In this document: positions 1-9,251 of the stretch, piece after piece
Layout: every line of letters starts with the position of its first letter
Numbering within the stretch: position 1 is the stretch's first letter
From: Yersinia pekkanenii
GTDB taxonomy: Bacteria; Pseudomonadota; Gammaproteobacteria; Enterobacterales; Enterobacteriaceae
Direction of reading: 5' to 3'
Assembly: GCF_001152565.1 (NCBI RefSeq)
Contig: NZ_CQAZ01000020.1
Coordinates: 30,295 to 94,294, forward strand
Length of the DNA: 64,000 bases
Notes under the pieces: generated by a model
Told to the model about the DNA's origin: nothing
The model's database searches: none
Seen by the model: the letters and a program-made list of their open reading frames with translations, nothing else
Made by a program: the position numbers and the translations under genes

Positions 1-38
1 TTGCGATACATGTCGAATAGATCTTAATGGAGAAAGCC

Positions 39-2006
39 ATGATCAAGCGTCCGCTGACGTTATCCCTCCTTGCCAGCCTGATTGCTGTCGCGACCTCAGT
101 TTCTATAGCACATGCTGCCACCGTTGATTTACGGGTTTTGGAAACCACCGACCTGCATAGCAATATGATGGACTTTGATTACTACAAGGATAAACCTACC
201 GAGAAATTCGGTCTGGTACGTACTGCCAGCCTAATAGAAGCCGCGCGTAAACAAGCGACCAACAGCGTGCTGGTGGATAACGGTGACCTGATTCAGGGCA
301 GCCCGCTTGGCGACTATATGGCGGCCAAGGGGGTAAAAGCCGGAGAGATTCACCCCGTCTACAAGGCGATGAATACTCTGGATTATGCGGTAGGTAACAT
401 CGGTAACCATGAGTTTAACTACGGCCTGGATTATCTGAAAAAATCACTGGCTGGTGCAAAATTCCCGTATGTAAATGCTAATGTGATTGATGTTAAAACC
501 GACAAACCACTGTTCCAGCCTTATTTGATTATCGACACACCAGTGAAAGATCGGGCAGGCAAAACCCATAACCTGCGCATCGGCTACATTGGTTTTGTCC
601 CTCCACAAGTGATGATATGGGATAAAGCTAATTTGAGCGGCAAAGTGACCGTTAACGATATCACCGAAACCGCCAAAAAATGGGTCCCAGAAATGCGCAA
701 GCAAGGAGCTGATCTGGTGGTCGCCATTCCACATTCCGGCCTTTCCAGCGATCCTTATAAGACCATGGCTGAAAACTCGGTTTATTACCTCAGCCAGGTA
801 GCGGGTATCGATGCCATTATGTTCGGCCACGCTCATGCCGTCTTCCCAAGCAAAGATTTTGCCGCTATTAAAGGCGCGGATATCGCTCAAGGCACTTTAA
901 ACGGTATTCCGGCGGTGATGCCGGGCCAATGGGGTGACCATCTTGGGGTGGTGGATTTTGTGCTGAATAATGATAAAGGCCCATGGCAAGTGACCCAATC
1001 CAAGGCTGAAGCCCGCCCTATTTACGATAAAATAGCGCAAAAATCACTGGCAGCAGAAAATGCCAGTCTGGTGAAAGTACTGGTGGCTGATCATCAGGGT
1101 ACCCGTGACTTTGTCAGTCAGCCGATCGGCAAGGCAGCAGATAATATGTACAGCTATCTCGCGCTGATCCAGGATGATCCAACGGTACAAATCGTTAATA
1201 ACGCCCAGCGCGCCTATACCGAACACTTTATTCAGGGCGATCCTGATTTAGCCGATCTGCCCGTACTCTCTGCCGCTGCCCCTTTTAAAGCCGGCGGACG
1301 TAAAAATGACCCAGCTAGTTTTGTCGAAGTAGAAAAAGGTCAACTAACCTTCCGCAATGCCGCAGATCTGTACCTTTATCCGAATACTCTGGTGGTCGTA
1401 AAAGCCAGCGGCGCTGAGGTTAAGCAATGGCTAGAGTGCTCCGCCGCGCAATTTAATCAAATTGATGTTAACAGCAGCAAACCGCAGTCACTGATTAATT
1501 GGGATGGTTTCCGTACCTATAATTTCGATGTCATTGATGGCGTTAAATATGAAATTGATGTCAGCCAACCTGCCCGTTATGACGGCGAATGTGCGCTGAT
1601 CAACGATAAAGCTGAGCGCATTAAAAACCTGACTTTTAACGGCAAACCTATCGATCCTAACGCTACATTCCTGGTTGCTACCAACAACTATCGTGCCTAC
1701 AGCGGTAAGTTTGCCGGTACCGGTGACCGTCATATAGCCTTCGCTTCTCCGGATGAAAACCGGGCGGTACTATCTGCTTATATCAGTGCTGAAACCCAAA
1801 AACACGGACAGGTCACCCCGCAAGCCGATAACAACTGGCGTCTGGCGGCGATCGACAGTAAGCAACCACTGGATATCCGTTTTGAAACCTCGCCAAGTGC
1901 CAAAGCCGCTGAATTTATTAAGCAGAAAGCACAATATCCAATGAAAGCAATCGGCACTGACGAGATTGGTTTTGAGGTTTATCAAATCGATTTGCAGAAG
2001 AAATAA
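39..2006 (+). CDS. cpdB: 2',3'-cyclic-nucleotide 2'-phosphodiesterase / 3'-nucleotidase, periplasmic
   Basis: CpdB hydrolyses 2',3'-cyclic nucleotides and 3'-nucleotides in the periplasm so that nucleosides can be scavenged. The N-terminus ([14 protein letters not shown]) is a Sec signal peptide with probable cleavage after SIAHA. The metallophosphoesterase motifs are in order: [26 protein letters not shown] and GHAHAVF; the 5'-nucleotidase C-terminal domain follows. Length (655 aa) is close to E. coli CpdB. The in-frame ATG at 27 would add four residues, but GGAG at 29-32 lies at the correct distance from the ATG at 39, so I use 39. The gene stands alone upstream of ytfE. An inverted repeat after the stop (2015-2038) has no T-run. 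Confidence 0.95.
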   Translation: MIKRPLTLSLLASLIAVATSVSIAHAATVDLRVLETTDLHSNMMDFDYYKDKPTEKFGLVRTASLIEAARKQATNSVLVDNGDLIQGSPLGDYMAAKGVKAGEIHPVYKAMNTLDYAVGNIGNHEFNYGLDYLKKSLAGAKFPYVNANVIDVKTDKPLFQPYLIIDTPVKDRAGKTHNLRIGYIGFVPPQVMIWDKANLSGKVTVNDITETAKKWVPEMRKQGADLVVAIPHSGLSSDPYKTMAENSVYYLSQVAGIDAIMFGHAHAVFPSKDFAAIKGADIAQGTLNGIPAVMPGQWGDHLGVVDFVLNNDKGPWQVTQSKAEARPIYDKIAQKSLAAENASLVKVLVADHQGTRDFVSQPIGKAADNMYSYLALIQDDPTVQIVNNAQRAYTEHFIQGDPDLADLPVLSAAAPFKAGGRKNDPASFVEVEKGQLTFRNAADLYLYPNTLVVVKASGAEVKQWLECSAAQFNQIDVNSSKPQSLINWDGFRTYNFDVIDGVKYEIDVSQPARYDGECALINDKAERIKNLTFNGKPIDPNATFLVATNNYRAYSGKFAGTGDRHIAFASPDENRAVLSAYISAETQKHGQVTPQADNNWRLAAIDSKQPLDIRFETSPSAKAAEFIKQKAQYPMKAIGTDEIGFEVYQIDLQKK

Positions 2007-2078
2007 CCTCTGGCAACAGCGTGTTACCGAGCGCTGTTGCTGCATCACCTACCTCTTAAGAGCTATATCGCGAACCAT

Positions 2079-2101
2079 AACATGCATTTATTATACATCT
2101 T
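2079..2101 (+). promoter_or_regulatory. Predicted NsrR operator upstream of ytfE
   Basis: The site is an 11-1-11 imperfect palindrome with half-sites AACATGCATTT and TTATACATCTT. Known NsrR consensus half-sites in E. coli are AANATGCATTT and its complement. The left half matches fully and the right half at most positions. It lies 33 bp before the ytfE start. NsrR itself is encoded at 14623-15048. Site recognition is by eye. Confidence 0.75.
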
Positions 2102-2133
2102 ATAGATAGTTAATTACTCAATGAGGTGTCATC

Positions 2134-2799
2134 ATGGATTACCGCACTCAGTCTCTCGGTGCTTTGGCTATCGCTATTCCACGGGCAACAAAACTATTTC
2201 GTCAACATCAGTTGGATTTCTGCTGTGGTGGCAAGCAAACACTGTTACGGGCAGCCACTAAGCTGAATCTGGACATTGATGAGCTAGAGGCGCAACTGAG
2301 TGCCTTGCAAGCCGAGCCGCAATCATCTGAGGATTGGCAACAACAACCGCTGGCGAACATCATTGATTTTATTATCAGCCGCTATCACAACCGCCATCGC
2401 GAACAACTGCCAGAATTGATTCTAATGGCTGAAAAGGTTGAACGTGTTCATGGTGAAAAACCAGCATGCCCTCGGGGATTGGCGGCCGAACTTACTGCGA
2501 TTTTAGAAGAACTCACCCAGCATATGTACAAAGAGGAGCAAATTCTGTTCCCGATGATCAAACGCGGTATGGGGTCACAGGCTGGTGGGCCAATATTTGT
2601 GATGGAAGCTGAGCATGATGCAGTAGGGCAACAGCTGGAAGTCGTTAAACACCTGACACAAAATATGACGCCTCCAGAAGGTGCCTGTAATACCTGGCGG
2701 GCGCTTTATACCGGTATCAATGAATTCATAACTGACCTGATGGAACATATTCATCTGGAAAATAATTTGCTGTTTCCCCGCGCGCTGGGTGGCGAATAA
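2134..2799 (+). CDS. ytfE: Iron-sulfur cluster repair di-iron protein (RIC family)
   Basis: YtfE helps rebuild [Fe-S] clusters damaged by nitric oxide or peroxide. The N-terminal ScdA-type domain has the paired cysteines of the FCCGG motif (Cys30-Cys31). The hemerythrin-like domain supplies candidate di-iron ligands His85, His106, His130, Glu134, His161, His205 and Glu209. Length is 221 aa, as expected. GAGGTG upstream gives the ATG at 2134. In E. coli this is one of the most strongly NsrR-repressed genes, and a matching operator lies just upstream here. It is convergent with fklB. Confidence 0.95.
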   Translation: MDYRTQSLGALAIAIPRATKLFRQHQLDFCCGGKQTLLRAATKLNLDIDELEAQLSALQAEPQSSEDWQQQPLANIIDFIISRYHNRHREQLPELILMAEKVERVHGEKPACPRGLAAELTAILEELTQHMYKEEQILFPMIKRGMGSQAGGPIFVMEAEHDAVGQQLEVVKHLTQNMTPPEGACNTWRALYTGINEFITDLMEHIHLENNLLFPRALGGE

Positions 2800-2835
2800 C
2801 CTCACTGCAGATTATTGTCCGGCTCAATAAACGCA

Positions 2836-2860
2836 AAAGGGCGACATAATGTCGCCCTTT
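2836..2860. terminator. Bidirectional terminator between ytfE and fklB
   Basis: Near-perfect inverted repeat: AAAGGGCGACA pairs with TGTCGCCCTTT around a very short loop, with A-run and T-run ends. It can serve both convergent genes. Confidence 0.85.
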
Positions 2861-2882
2861 CTCATGTCACTATCCGCCGAAA

Positions 2883-3503
2883 TTACAGAATTTCCAGCAG
2901 TTCCACTTCAAACATCAATGCGCTGAATGGTGGGATGGTTGCACCAGCACCACGCTCGCCATAAGCCAGATTGTGTGGGATATACAGCTTCCATTTGGAG
3001 CCAACCGGCATCAGGGTCAACGCTTCAATCCAACCAGGGATAACACCGCTAACCGGGAAGTCTGCTGGCTGACCACGTTCAACTGAGCTATCAAATACCG
3101 TGCCATCAACCAAACGGCCGGTATAGTGCACACGCACACGGTCCTGACGGGATGGGATCGGGCCGTCGCCAGCCTGCAACACGGAGAACTGCAAACCAGA
3201 TTCGGTGGTGGTGACATCATCACGCTTGGCATTCTCTTCCAGGAAAGTTTTCCCTTCTTCTACCAGAGCTTGCTGGCGCTCAACACGCACTTTATCCGCC
3301 TTTTCGTGCACTTCTTGTAGCGCGCGATGTATTACATCAACAGGGACAGTGGGGACATTCCCGCCCATCGCGTCACGCAAACCTGCCAACAGTGCTTCTG
3401 GCAATAAGCCTTCCAGCCCGGACTCTTGTAATTGCTGCCCGATTTGTAAACCAATGCCATAGCTCGCTTGCGCTTCAACGCTATCAAAAGAAGGGGTTGT
3501 CAT
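2883..3503 (-). CDS. fklB: FKBP-type peptidyl-prolyl cis-trans isomerase FklB
   Basis: FklB speeds up cis-trans isomerisation of prolyl peptide bonds. There is an N-terminal dimerisation helix region ([18 protein letters not shown]) and a C-terminal FKBP domain (about residues 110-206) with [18 protein letters not shown] and FEVELLEIL. No signal peptide is seen. The 206-aa form starting at MTTPSF is chosen over an upstream ATG at 3521, because AAGGA sits seven bases before the ATG at 3503 and the length then equals that of E. coli FklB. It is divergent from ytfB, as in E. coli. Confidence 0.95.
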   Translation of the reverse strand: MTTPSFDSVEAQASYGIGLQIGQQLQESGLEGLLPEALLAGLRDAMGGNVPTVPVDVIHRALQEVHEKADKVRVERQQALVEEGKTFLEENAKRDDVTTTESGLQFSVLQAGDGPIPSRQDRVRVHYTGRLVDGTVFDSSVERGQPADFPVSGVIPGWIEALTLMPVGSKWKLYIPHNLAYGERGAGATIPPFSALMFEVELLEIL

Positions 3504-3796
3504 GGATTTTCCTTTAGTCACTCATCATGTCGAAGCCGCCAGCATAACAGCAGCAGGGGAGCGCGGTAAAATCTTGCGTGGTGAATGATGACTTTTGTCG
3601 AAGAAAAAGAAACAATAGCAGCAGGCTAACGGGAAATACTCAGTTTAGGGATCATAATATTCTGTTTTTTGATCTCAGGCAGTGAGTTACTCAGCCCAAC
3701 TTCAAGCCAGAAGGGTATATACTTAGAAGCCTATGGATGCATTCAGCGCCCATTTTATTATTTTATGTTGTTTTACGTCGTTGAAGAGAGGTCACC

Positions 3797-4576
3797 ATGG
3801 GCAGAATCGCGCCCAGGAGAAGGAAGAATAATCGGGTTTATCAGCCACTGCTGCACACCTGGCTGACTATCAGGCAAAAGATCCTGCCGGCTCCTGCCGC
3901 AGTTGATGAACAAAACCTGATGTCTGAAATCAGTGCACCCGAACATATTGCTCCTGCCGAGAACGTTGTCTCTACTCAAGATATCGTCACTGCTGGAGAT
4001 AATATTGCCCCTGAAAGGGTGGCAACGACCACACAGGAAAAGGGGATAAAAGGTCTGCTACTGAAAATCTGGCATTTGCCGGACAGTTTTCAGTGGATGG
4101 AACCCTTGCCTCTGTTTCATCGCCGCTGGGTTATTGTCGCCGCCGCCATATTGCTGCTGGCTCTGCTGTGGCCAGCGTCGCGCGATAACACCGACCTTTC
4201 CTTCCCGGTCAGTGCGCCGGCCACTAGCGTACCGCTACAGGCCCAATTACAAGGTAACCATGACGCTCCGCCACCGCCAACGGTAGCGTCTCCTGAAACA
4301 TCCCCCGTTCAGGGAAACTGGCAGAGTTATCAGATTCAATCAGGGAAAACACTGGCGCAGTTGTTCCGTGATAACAATCTGCCCGTTAATGATGTCTTTG
4401 CAATGGCTCAGGTTGAAGGCAGTGATAAACCACTCAGTAATCTGAAAGCCGGGCAAGAAGTTAAAATCATGCTAGACGCCCAAGGGATCGTTGCTGCATT
4501 GGCGATTGAAACCACTGACAGTACAGAAGTGTTATTTACCCGACAGGGCGATGGCAGCTATCGTCGTGACCGCTAA
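3797..4576 (+). CDS. ytfB: OapA-family membrane protein YtfB (cell-division associated)
   Basis: The protein has one transmembrane segment (about residues 113-131, WVIVAAAILLLALLWP), a Pro/Thr-rich linker and a C-terminal LysM-like/opacity-associated domain (about 170-257: YQIQSGKTLAQLFRDNNL, VEGSDKPLSNLKAGQEV). E. coli YtfB binds glycan and localises to the septum; a similar role is inferred here. The region before IWHLPDSF is about 70 residues longer than I recall for E. coli YtfB, so the start is uncertain; an internal Met at residue 42 is an alternative. GAGAGG supports the ATG at 3797. It is paired divergently with fklB. Confidence 0.88.
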   Translation: MGRIAPRRRKNNRVYQPLLHTWLTIRQKILPAPAAVDEQNLMSEISAPEHIAPAENVVSTQDIVTAGDNIAPERVATTTQEKGIKGLLLKIWHLPDSFQWMEPLPLFHRRWVIVAAAILLLALLWPASRDNTDLSFPVSAPATSVPLQAQLQGNHDAPPPPTVASPETSPVQGNWQSYQIQSGKTLAQLFRDNNLPVNDVFAMAQVEGSDKPLSNLKAGQEVKIMLDAQGIVAALAIETTDSTEVLFTRQGDGSYRRDR

Positions 4577-4718
4577 CCGTCACACTCCATAGCCACTTCT
4601 ATCTCGCCCGTTATTTTCTTTGATATTGCCACTTATTCTCTCTCGAATTAGGTTGTTTTCTGGATGGTTAACGCCATCCAGCAGCAGATAGCCGTATTCA
4701 TAAATAGAGGGAATGATT

Positions 4719-5156
4719 ATGAAATGTAAATTACCTGCTTTGCTTCTATGCTTCACGCCATTTGGCGCATTGGCTCAGTTGCATTGCCCGGCCGTGGATA
4801 CCATTAAACAGGTTGGCGGCGTTTATAGTGCGCCAGCGGCAGGCAATGAAGAGTGGATTGGCCTGTTATCAGGTAACGTCCCACCGAACAGTGCCATTAA
4901 AGATTTTAGTGAAGCGCTTATCATCATCGATAGTGATAAAAACAACGTCGTTGGACAGGGAGAGTTTCAGAAGTGTACCTATAACTTAAAGGGAGCTGGT
5001 GGGCAGATAGATATGTTCTACGGCAATAAGACCTGGCCGGTATCCATCAGCGAGCACCCCCTCTGGGTATACCAACAAAATCCCTTTCTTGAAATTTACC
5101 AGTGTTCAGGCGTGGCGGCCGAGGAATGCAAGTTTGATATTTTAGCGTCGGGCTAA
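4719..5156 (+). CDS. Small secreted protein, probable DUF3757 family, function unknown
   Basis: A 145-aa protein with a signal peptide (MKCKLPALLLCFTPFGALAQ) and a mature domain with four cysteines (LHCP, KCTY, YQCSG, ECKF) that could form disulfides. I recall similar Yersinia proteins under the DUF3757 name but cannot confirm it. The start at 4719 leaves a normal gap after GAGGG; the ATG at 4713 is too close. It stands between ytfB and the terminator of the ribosomal operon, a position with no equivalent that I recall in E. coli. Confidence 0.7.
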   Translation: MKCKLPALLLCFTPFGALAQLHCPAVDTIKQVGGVYSAPAAGNEEWIGLLSGNVPPNSAIKDFSEALIIIDSDKNNVVGQGEFQKCTYNLKGAGGQIDMFYGNKTWPVSISEHPLWVYQQNPFLEIYQCSGVAAEECKFDILASG

Positions 5157-5211
5157 TTTTGTCATTCTGGACTAAACATGCGGATGATTACTTTCACAAA
5201 TGCCAGAAAGC

Positions 5212-5238
5212 AAAACGCCAGCACGGGGCTGGCGTTTT
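5212..5238 (-). terminator. Terminator of the rpsF-rplI operon
   Basis: AAAACGCCAGC and GCTGGCGTTTT form an 11-bp stem around a 5-base loop. On the minus strand the stem ends in a T-run. It lies 23 bp beyond the rplI stop. Confidence 0.88.
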
Positions 5239-5260
5239 AGCAGGTTAACAGCAGCGTAAC

Positions 5261-5713
5261 TTACGCTTCTGCAACCACAATCACGTTCAGTTTAGCGAAT
5301 ACGTCGCTGTGTACCTGGAAGTGAACTTCATGCTCACCCGTAGTACGCAGAACGCCATTCGGCAAACGAACTTCGCTCTTGGCCACGTCAACACCCGCTG
5401 CAGTTACAGCATCAGCGATGTCACGAGTACCGATAGAGCCGAACAGTTTGCCTTCATCGCCAGATTTAGAAGCGATAGTCACGCTAACCAGTTCGTTAAT
5501 TTTAGTTGCGCGAGCTTGTGCAGCAGTCAGAACAGCAACCAATTTGGCTTCCAGTTCTGCACGACGTGCTTCAAAGAACTCTACGTTTTTCTTGGTTGCC
5601 GGAACAGCTTTACCTTGTGGAACCAGGAAGTTACGAGCATAGCCCGCTTTAACATTCACTTGGTCACCTAGGCTGCCCAGGTTTGCTACTTTATCAAGCA
5701 GAATAACTTGCAT
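5261..5713 (-). CDS. rplI: 50S ribosomal protein L9
   Basis: L9 binds 23S rRNA and helps keep the reading frame. The sequence begins [19 protein letters not shown], with the family motif [13 protein letters not shown], a long central helix ([18 protein letters not shown]) and a C-terminal domain ending VIVVAEA. Length is 150 aa; E. coli L9 is 149. Last gene of rpsF-priB-rpsR-rplI, 39 bp after rpsR. Confidence 0.98.
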   Translation of the reverse strand: MQVILLDKVANLGSLGDQVNVKAGYARNFLVPQGKAVPATKKNVEFFEARRAELEAKLVAVLTAAQARATKINELVSVTIASKSGDEGKLFGSIGTRDIADAVTAAGVDVAKSEVRLPNGVLRTTGEHEVHFQVHSDVFAKLNVIVVAEA

Positions 5714-5752
5714 TACCTTATCCTCTCAAAGTCGTTAATGGACAGTGGCCGA

Positions 5753-6305
<553 letters not shown>

Positions 6306-6310
6306 GGCAA

Positions 6311-6703
6311 TTACTCTTCAGAATCCCCAGCTTCGGAATCATCATTGGTTTCTGACGCGAAGTCGTGACGCTCACGGCGTTCGTCTTTCGCTTTAACCAT
6401 TGGTGATGCTTCAGTTACCGCGTGTTTAACGCGCATAACCATGCTACGGATAACGGCGTCGTTGAAGCGGAAGTTTGTTTCCAGCTCATCGATCGCTTCC
6501 TGCGGAGCTTCAACGTTCAACAGAACGTAGTGGGCTTTGTGCAGTTTATTGATCGGGTAAGCCAGTTGACGGCGGCCCCAGTCTTCCAGACGGTGAATGG
6601 TACCAGCAGCATTAGTGATAGTTGCACTATAGCGCTCGATCATGCCCGGAACCTGTTCGCTTTGGTCAGGATGGACCATAAAAACGATTTCGTAATGACG
6701 CAT
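6311..6703 (-). CDS. rpsF: 30S ribosomal protein S6
   Basis: S6 pairs with S18 on the 30S platform. The sequence starts [21 protein letters not shown] with YAINKL-type family motif [15 protein letters not shown] and an acidic C-terminal tail ([10 protein letters not shown]). In E. coli the S6 tail receives extra glutamates from RimK, and the EE end here is compatible with that. First gene of the operon; AAGGAGC supplies the ribosome site. Length 130 aa. Confidence 0.98.
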   Translation of the reverse strand: MRHYEIVFMVHPDQSEQVPGMIERYSATITNAAGTIHRLEDWGRRQLAYPINKLHKAHYVLLNVEAPQEAIDELETNFRFNDAVIRSMVMRVKHAVTEASPMVKAKDERRERHDFASETNDDSEAGDSEE

Positions 6704-6726
6704 CGATTATTGCTCCTTACGGATTA

Positions 6727-6791
6727 TTCAGCCTCCTGATAGGGTCAACCGCGGCCCATGGAGGCAAGGAACGTGTTTGTGTGCGGCTGAA
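6727..6791 (-). promoter_or_regulatory. Structured rpsF leader, possible S6:S18 autoregulatory element
   Basis: In the rpsF 5' leader, TTCAGCC pairs with GGCTGAA at the two ends of the region, and inside it CCTCC (6760-6764) pairs with GGAGG (6732-6736). The helix closes just upstream of the rpsF ribosome-binding site. An S6:S18-binding leader is known in many bacteria; identity with that motif here is inferred from position and pairing only. Confidence 0.5.
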
Positions 6792-6803
6792 AAATGACGC
6801 GTA

Positions 6804-6832
6804 ACTATACTTGCGGGCGGTTTGAAACTCAA
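6804..6832 (-). promoter_or_regulatory. Predicted sigma-70 promoter of the rpsF operon
   Basis: On the minus strand a -35 box TTGAGT (6827-6832) and a -10 box TATAGT (6804-6809) are separated by 17 bp. Transcription would start about 95 bases before rpsF and include the structured leader. Confidence 0.7.
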
Positions 6833-7054
6833 GGACTGTGGGGGATTTATTCTTGTTCTCGTCATTACGTCGCTAAAACCGCACTTTTTGTTGGTGAGAT
6901 AACCGATGGATGTAGATCCATTAGTCTGCTAAATCTTTCAACGAAATCATTGGCTCAGTATAAATGTCATTCATTTTTTTTGACCAAGTGAATCAACTAT
7001 CACCTATTTTAAAATAAACAAAAGCGACTAGAATTACTTACATCCACCGAACGT
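6833..7054. other. Intergenic stretch with no recognised gene
   Basis: Between the rpsF promoter and the first ERIC copy I see no coding sequence with a plausible ribosome site, and no strong hairpin. It is AT-rich near 6960-7030. Confidence 0.5.
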
Positions 7055-7254
7055 CCCCAATAGATTTCAATATGTAGGAAGGCGGCAAGCAAGAGAATCC
7101 CGATAAGCTTACTCAAGGAAGTGATTCGGGTGACAAATCTGTCAGGAGCAGATTTGAACGCTGCTTGCAGCGGCCTCGCAGAGGCGAGGCCCATGGATGG
7201 GCTGAGTAGTGATGGCAGCCAACACACCTACAGGTTGAAAGATGAAGGGGATAC
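7055..7254 (+). repeat. ERIC element (copy 1) carrying an extra insert of about 75 bp
   Basis: ERIC core motifs are present: AGGAAGGCGGCAAG, GAATCCCGATAAGCTTACTC, AAGTGATTCGGGTGA, GGCAGCCAACAC and a diverged right end. Between GGGTGA and GGCAGCC lies an insert (about 7130-7213) with its own hairpins: GCTGCTTGCAGC, GCCTCG/CGAGGC and CCCATGGATGGG. The same insert occurs in copy 3 in opposite orientation. Confidence 0.85.
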
Positions 7255-7294
7255 AAGCGGCGCAGCTAATCGAAAGTCATTCAAAGTATATAAA

Positions 7295-7364
7295 CATACC
7301 CTAAATAATTCGAGTGGTAGGAAGGCAGTCAACACCCCTGCGGCTTGAAGTATGACGGGTATAA
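7295..7364 (+). repeat. Shortened ERIC element (copy 2)
   Basis: Left end ATACCCTAAATAATTCGAG and right end CTTGAAGTATGACGGGTATA are kept, but the central palindrome is missing, leaving about 70 bp. It ends 16 bp before the yjfY start, so it probably forms part of its leader. Confidence 0.85.
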
Positions 7365-7380
7365 GATAGTGGAGTCACCG

Positions 7381-7656
7381 ATGAAACACACACTTGCCAT
7401 CGCAGCCGTACTCGGTTTGGTATTATCAACCAGTACCTTCGCTGCCACAGAAATAACTGCCCAACAAGCTATGCAGCAACAGCGCGTCAGTATCGGTGCA
7501 CTGTCACTGGGTCACAATGTAATTTCTCCTGATGATGCGACGGCACAAATCAGCAAATTAGCCGATGAACGCGGGGCAACCTTTTATCAGATCATTGCCA
7601 TGCATGAACCCGGCGATAGCAGCTCCATGCACATTAATGCCGTTCTTTATCGCTAA
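7381..7656 (+). CDS. yjfY: Small secreted YhcN/BhsA-type protein (DUF1471), YjfY-like
   Basis: A 91-aa protein with a signal peptide (MKHTLAIAAVLGLVLSTSTFA) and a YdgH/BhsA/McbA-like domain (RVSIGALSLGHNVISPDD...GATFYQIIAMHEPG...INAVLYR). Family members are periplasmic or outer-membrane stress proteins. The start at 7381 follows GGAG; an upstream ATG at 7345 lies inside the ERIC right end and is unlikely. E. coli has yjfY near rpsF, which supports the name, though the family has many paralogues. Confidence 0.8.
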   Translation: MKHTLAIAAVLGLVLSTSTFAATEITAQQAMQQQRVSIGALSLGHNVISPDDATAQISKLADERGATFYQIIAMHEPGDSSSMHINAVLYR

Positions 7657-7728
7657 GATTCAATAGGTAAATACATCACCAGAGAATACGACGACCGATA
7701 ACCAAAAAAAGTCCGTTGATATACCCTT

Positions 7729-7754
7729 GCCCCCAGATAGCTGAGGGCTTTTTT
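7729..7754 (+). terminator. Terminator after yjfY
   Basis: GCCCCCAG and CTGAGGGC pair around ATAG with one mismatch and are followed by six T. Confidence 0.85.
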
Positions 7755-7768
7755 ATACCCGTAGCAAT

Positions 7769-8518
7769 CTATAAGTGCTTAGTGAAGAATGTGACTCCAG
7801 CCGTTAATGCGCTTGGGGTAATTTTATGACCAATACCCGCTTCTGTAATATAGGTCAGGTGCTTATCTCGCCCACGGGTTCTCAGTTCCTGAACCAGCCG
7901 CGCACTCTCCGCAGCCGGAACCACCTCATCAGCCTCGCCGTGCCAAACCAATAATGGCCGCTCGGCAATTTTGTCCAACTGATGAGAAAGGTCATAATCG
8001 GCCAGTGGTGCCACACGGCGCTCAAACTCTGCCGGACCGACCTCGCGCCCCCCCTCCAGAGGTGGAAACAGTGCGCACGCCAGCGAAGTAAAATAGCCTG
8101 ACCCCATAAAATCAGCGGCCGCACTCACCCAAGGATAGCGGGCAAACGCACCCAATGTTGTCATTCCGCCCATCGACGCGCCTGCTACACCGATCCGCTC
8201 GCCGTCAATCAATCCGGCCTGCTGATAATGTTGTTTTATGGCGGGTAGCTCATCAATATTCGATTTCAGGATCTCCCAGAAATAAGATAAGCGTTGTGCT
8301 TCGTTGCCATTAAAGCGTGCGCCATGCATATCCGCATCCGGCACTAGGGTACGAAAACCCGCCTGGGCGAAGGCATAGGCAAAATAGGAATAGACCTCTT
8401 TTGACGAGGTGTAACCATGATAGAAGAAAATGGTCGGTAACGGCTGCTGGCGCTGACCCGCAGGGGCAGCATGGATCACCTCAATACCATTAACGGTTTC
8501 CAGCGATATCTCAATCAT
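7769..8518 (-). CDS. yjfP: Alpha/beta-hydrolase esterase YjfP
   Basis: A 249-aa cytoplasmic carboxylesterase-like protein. It has the oxyanion-side motif FFYHGYTSSKE, the nucleophile elbow GASMGG, an acid candidate in HGEADEVVP and a catalytic His in GIGHKITP. E. coli YjfP hydrolyses short acyl esters; the natural substrate is unknown. It converges on yjfY and is divergent from bsmA. Its upstream region holds ERIC copy 3. Confidence 0.88.
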   Translation of the reverse strand: MIEISLETVNGIEVIHAAPAGQRQQPLPTIFFYHGYTSSKEVYSYFAYAFAQAGFRTLVPDADMHGARFNGNEAQRLSYFWEILKSNIDELPAIKQHYQQAGLIDGERIGVAGASMGGMTTLGAFARYPWVSAAADFMGSGYFTSLACALFPPLEGGREVGPAEFERRVAPLADYDLSHQLDKIAERPLLVWHGEADEVVPAAESARLVQELRTRGRDKHLTYITEAGIGHKITPSALTAGVTFFTKHL

Positions 8519-8576
8519 GGTGAGAATCCTTTATTTATCAAGCACAGCATTAATACGAAAAACTGATTTATAGACT

Positions 8577-8777
8577 TATACCCGTCATCTTTCGATGATG
8601 CAGGATTGTTGGCTGCCATCACTACTCAGCCCATCCATGGGCCTCGCCTCTGCGAGGCTGCTGCAAGCAGCGTTCAAATATCCCCCTGACAGGATTGCCA
8701 CCCAAATCATTGATTTATCTAAACTCTTTAGGTTCATTTCGTTGCCGCCTACCTGCAATTAGAAATCTATTGGGTAT
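8577..8777 (-). repeat. ERIC element (copy 3) with the same insert, opposite orientation to copy 1
   Basis: Read on the minus strand it starts TATACCCAATAGATTTC, carries the insert with GAACGCTGCTTGCAGC and CGAGGCCCATGGATGGG, and ends near GACGGGTATAA after a diverged right end. About 73 bp of the insert match copy 1 with a single mismatch. It fills most of the 400-bp yjfP-bsmA gap; I see nothing else there. Confidence 0.85.
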
Positions 8778-8921
8778 AGAAACTTGATGCAGTTTGAAGT
8801 ATGGCCGGTATAAAGTCTTAAACTAATTTCTTCCAAGATATTCCCTCATCGTTGAGCTTGAACGTTACACTTGAGAAATAATGGGCTTGGCGGTGACTGC
8901 CCTGCTGAAAAAGAGGCAAAA

Positions 8922-9251
8922 ATGAAGATAAAACGCGCAATGGTGTTCTTACTGATCACTCTGGGGCTCTCGGCCTGCAGTGCTTTTCACGTCACCCCAG
9001 TCCCGCCACCAGTGGCTCAGCCCTATGCGCAAGAGATCAACCGCGCCCAGAGTCTCAACTTGCAAAAAGTGGGCAGCGTCTCAGCTCAGGTATTCGGTAG
9101 CCCGATGGATGTCGAAGCTGAAATTCAGCGCAGAGCTAATGCCCGTGGTGCACCCTACTATTTGATTATCATGATGTCCGACAGCATTTACCCCGGCATC
9201 TGGTATGCCAATGCGCTGCTATATAAGTCACTGATTGATACTGCTACTTAA
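8922..9251 (+). CDS. bsmA: Lipoprotein BsmA, biofilm peroxide resistance
   Basis: A 109-aa lipoprotein with a DUF1471 (YdgH/BhsA-like) domain. The lipobox is LSAC, so the mature protein starts at that Cys. The domain spans RAQSLNLQKVGSVSAQVFGSPM to YANALLYKSL. In E. coli BsmA influences biofilm formation and peroxide tolerance and sits beside aidB and yjfP, as here. AGAGGC before the ATG at 8922 decides the start. Its last 8 bp overlap the end of convergent aidB. Confidence 0.88.
   Translation: MKIKRAMVFLLITLGLSACSAFHVTPVPPPVAQPYAQEINRAQSLNLQKVGSVSAQVFGSPMDVEAEIQRRANARGAPYYLIIMMSDSIYPGIWYANALLYKSLIDTAT

Noticed and set aside
2015..2038. Inverted repeat AACAGCG/CGCTGTT after cpdB
   Set aside because: No T-run follows on either strand, so it is not called as a terminator.
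3690..3725. Weak similarity to an ERIC right end (CTTCAAGCCAGAAGGGTATA)
   Set aside because: Only the terminal bases resemble ERIC; no left end or central palindrome is present.
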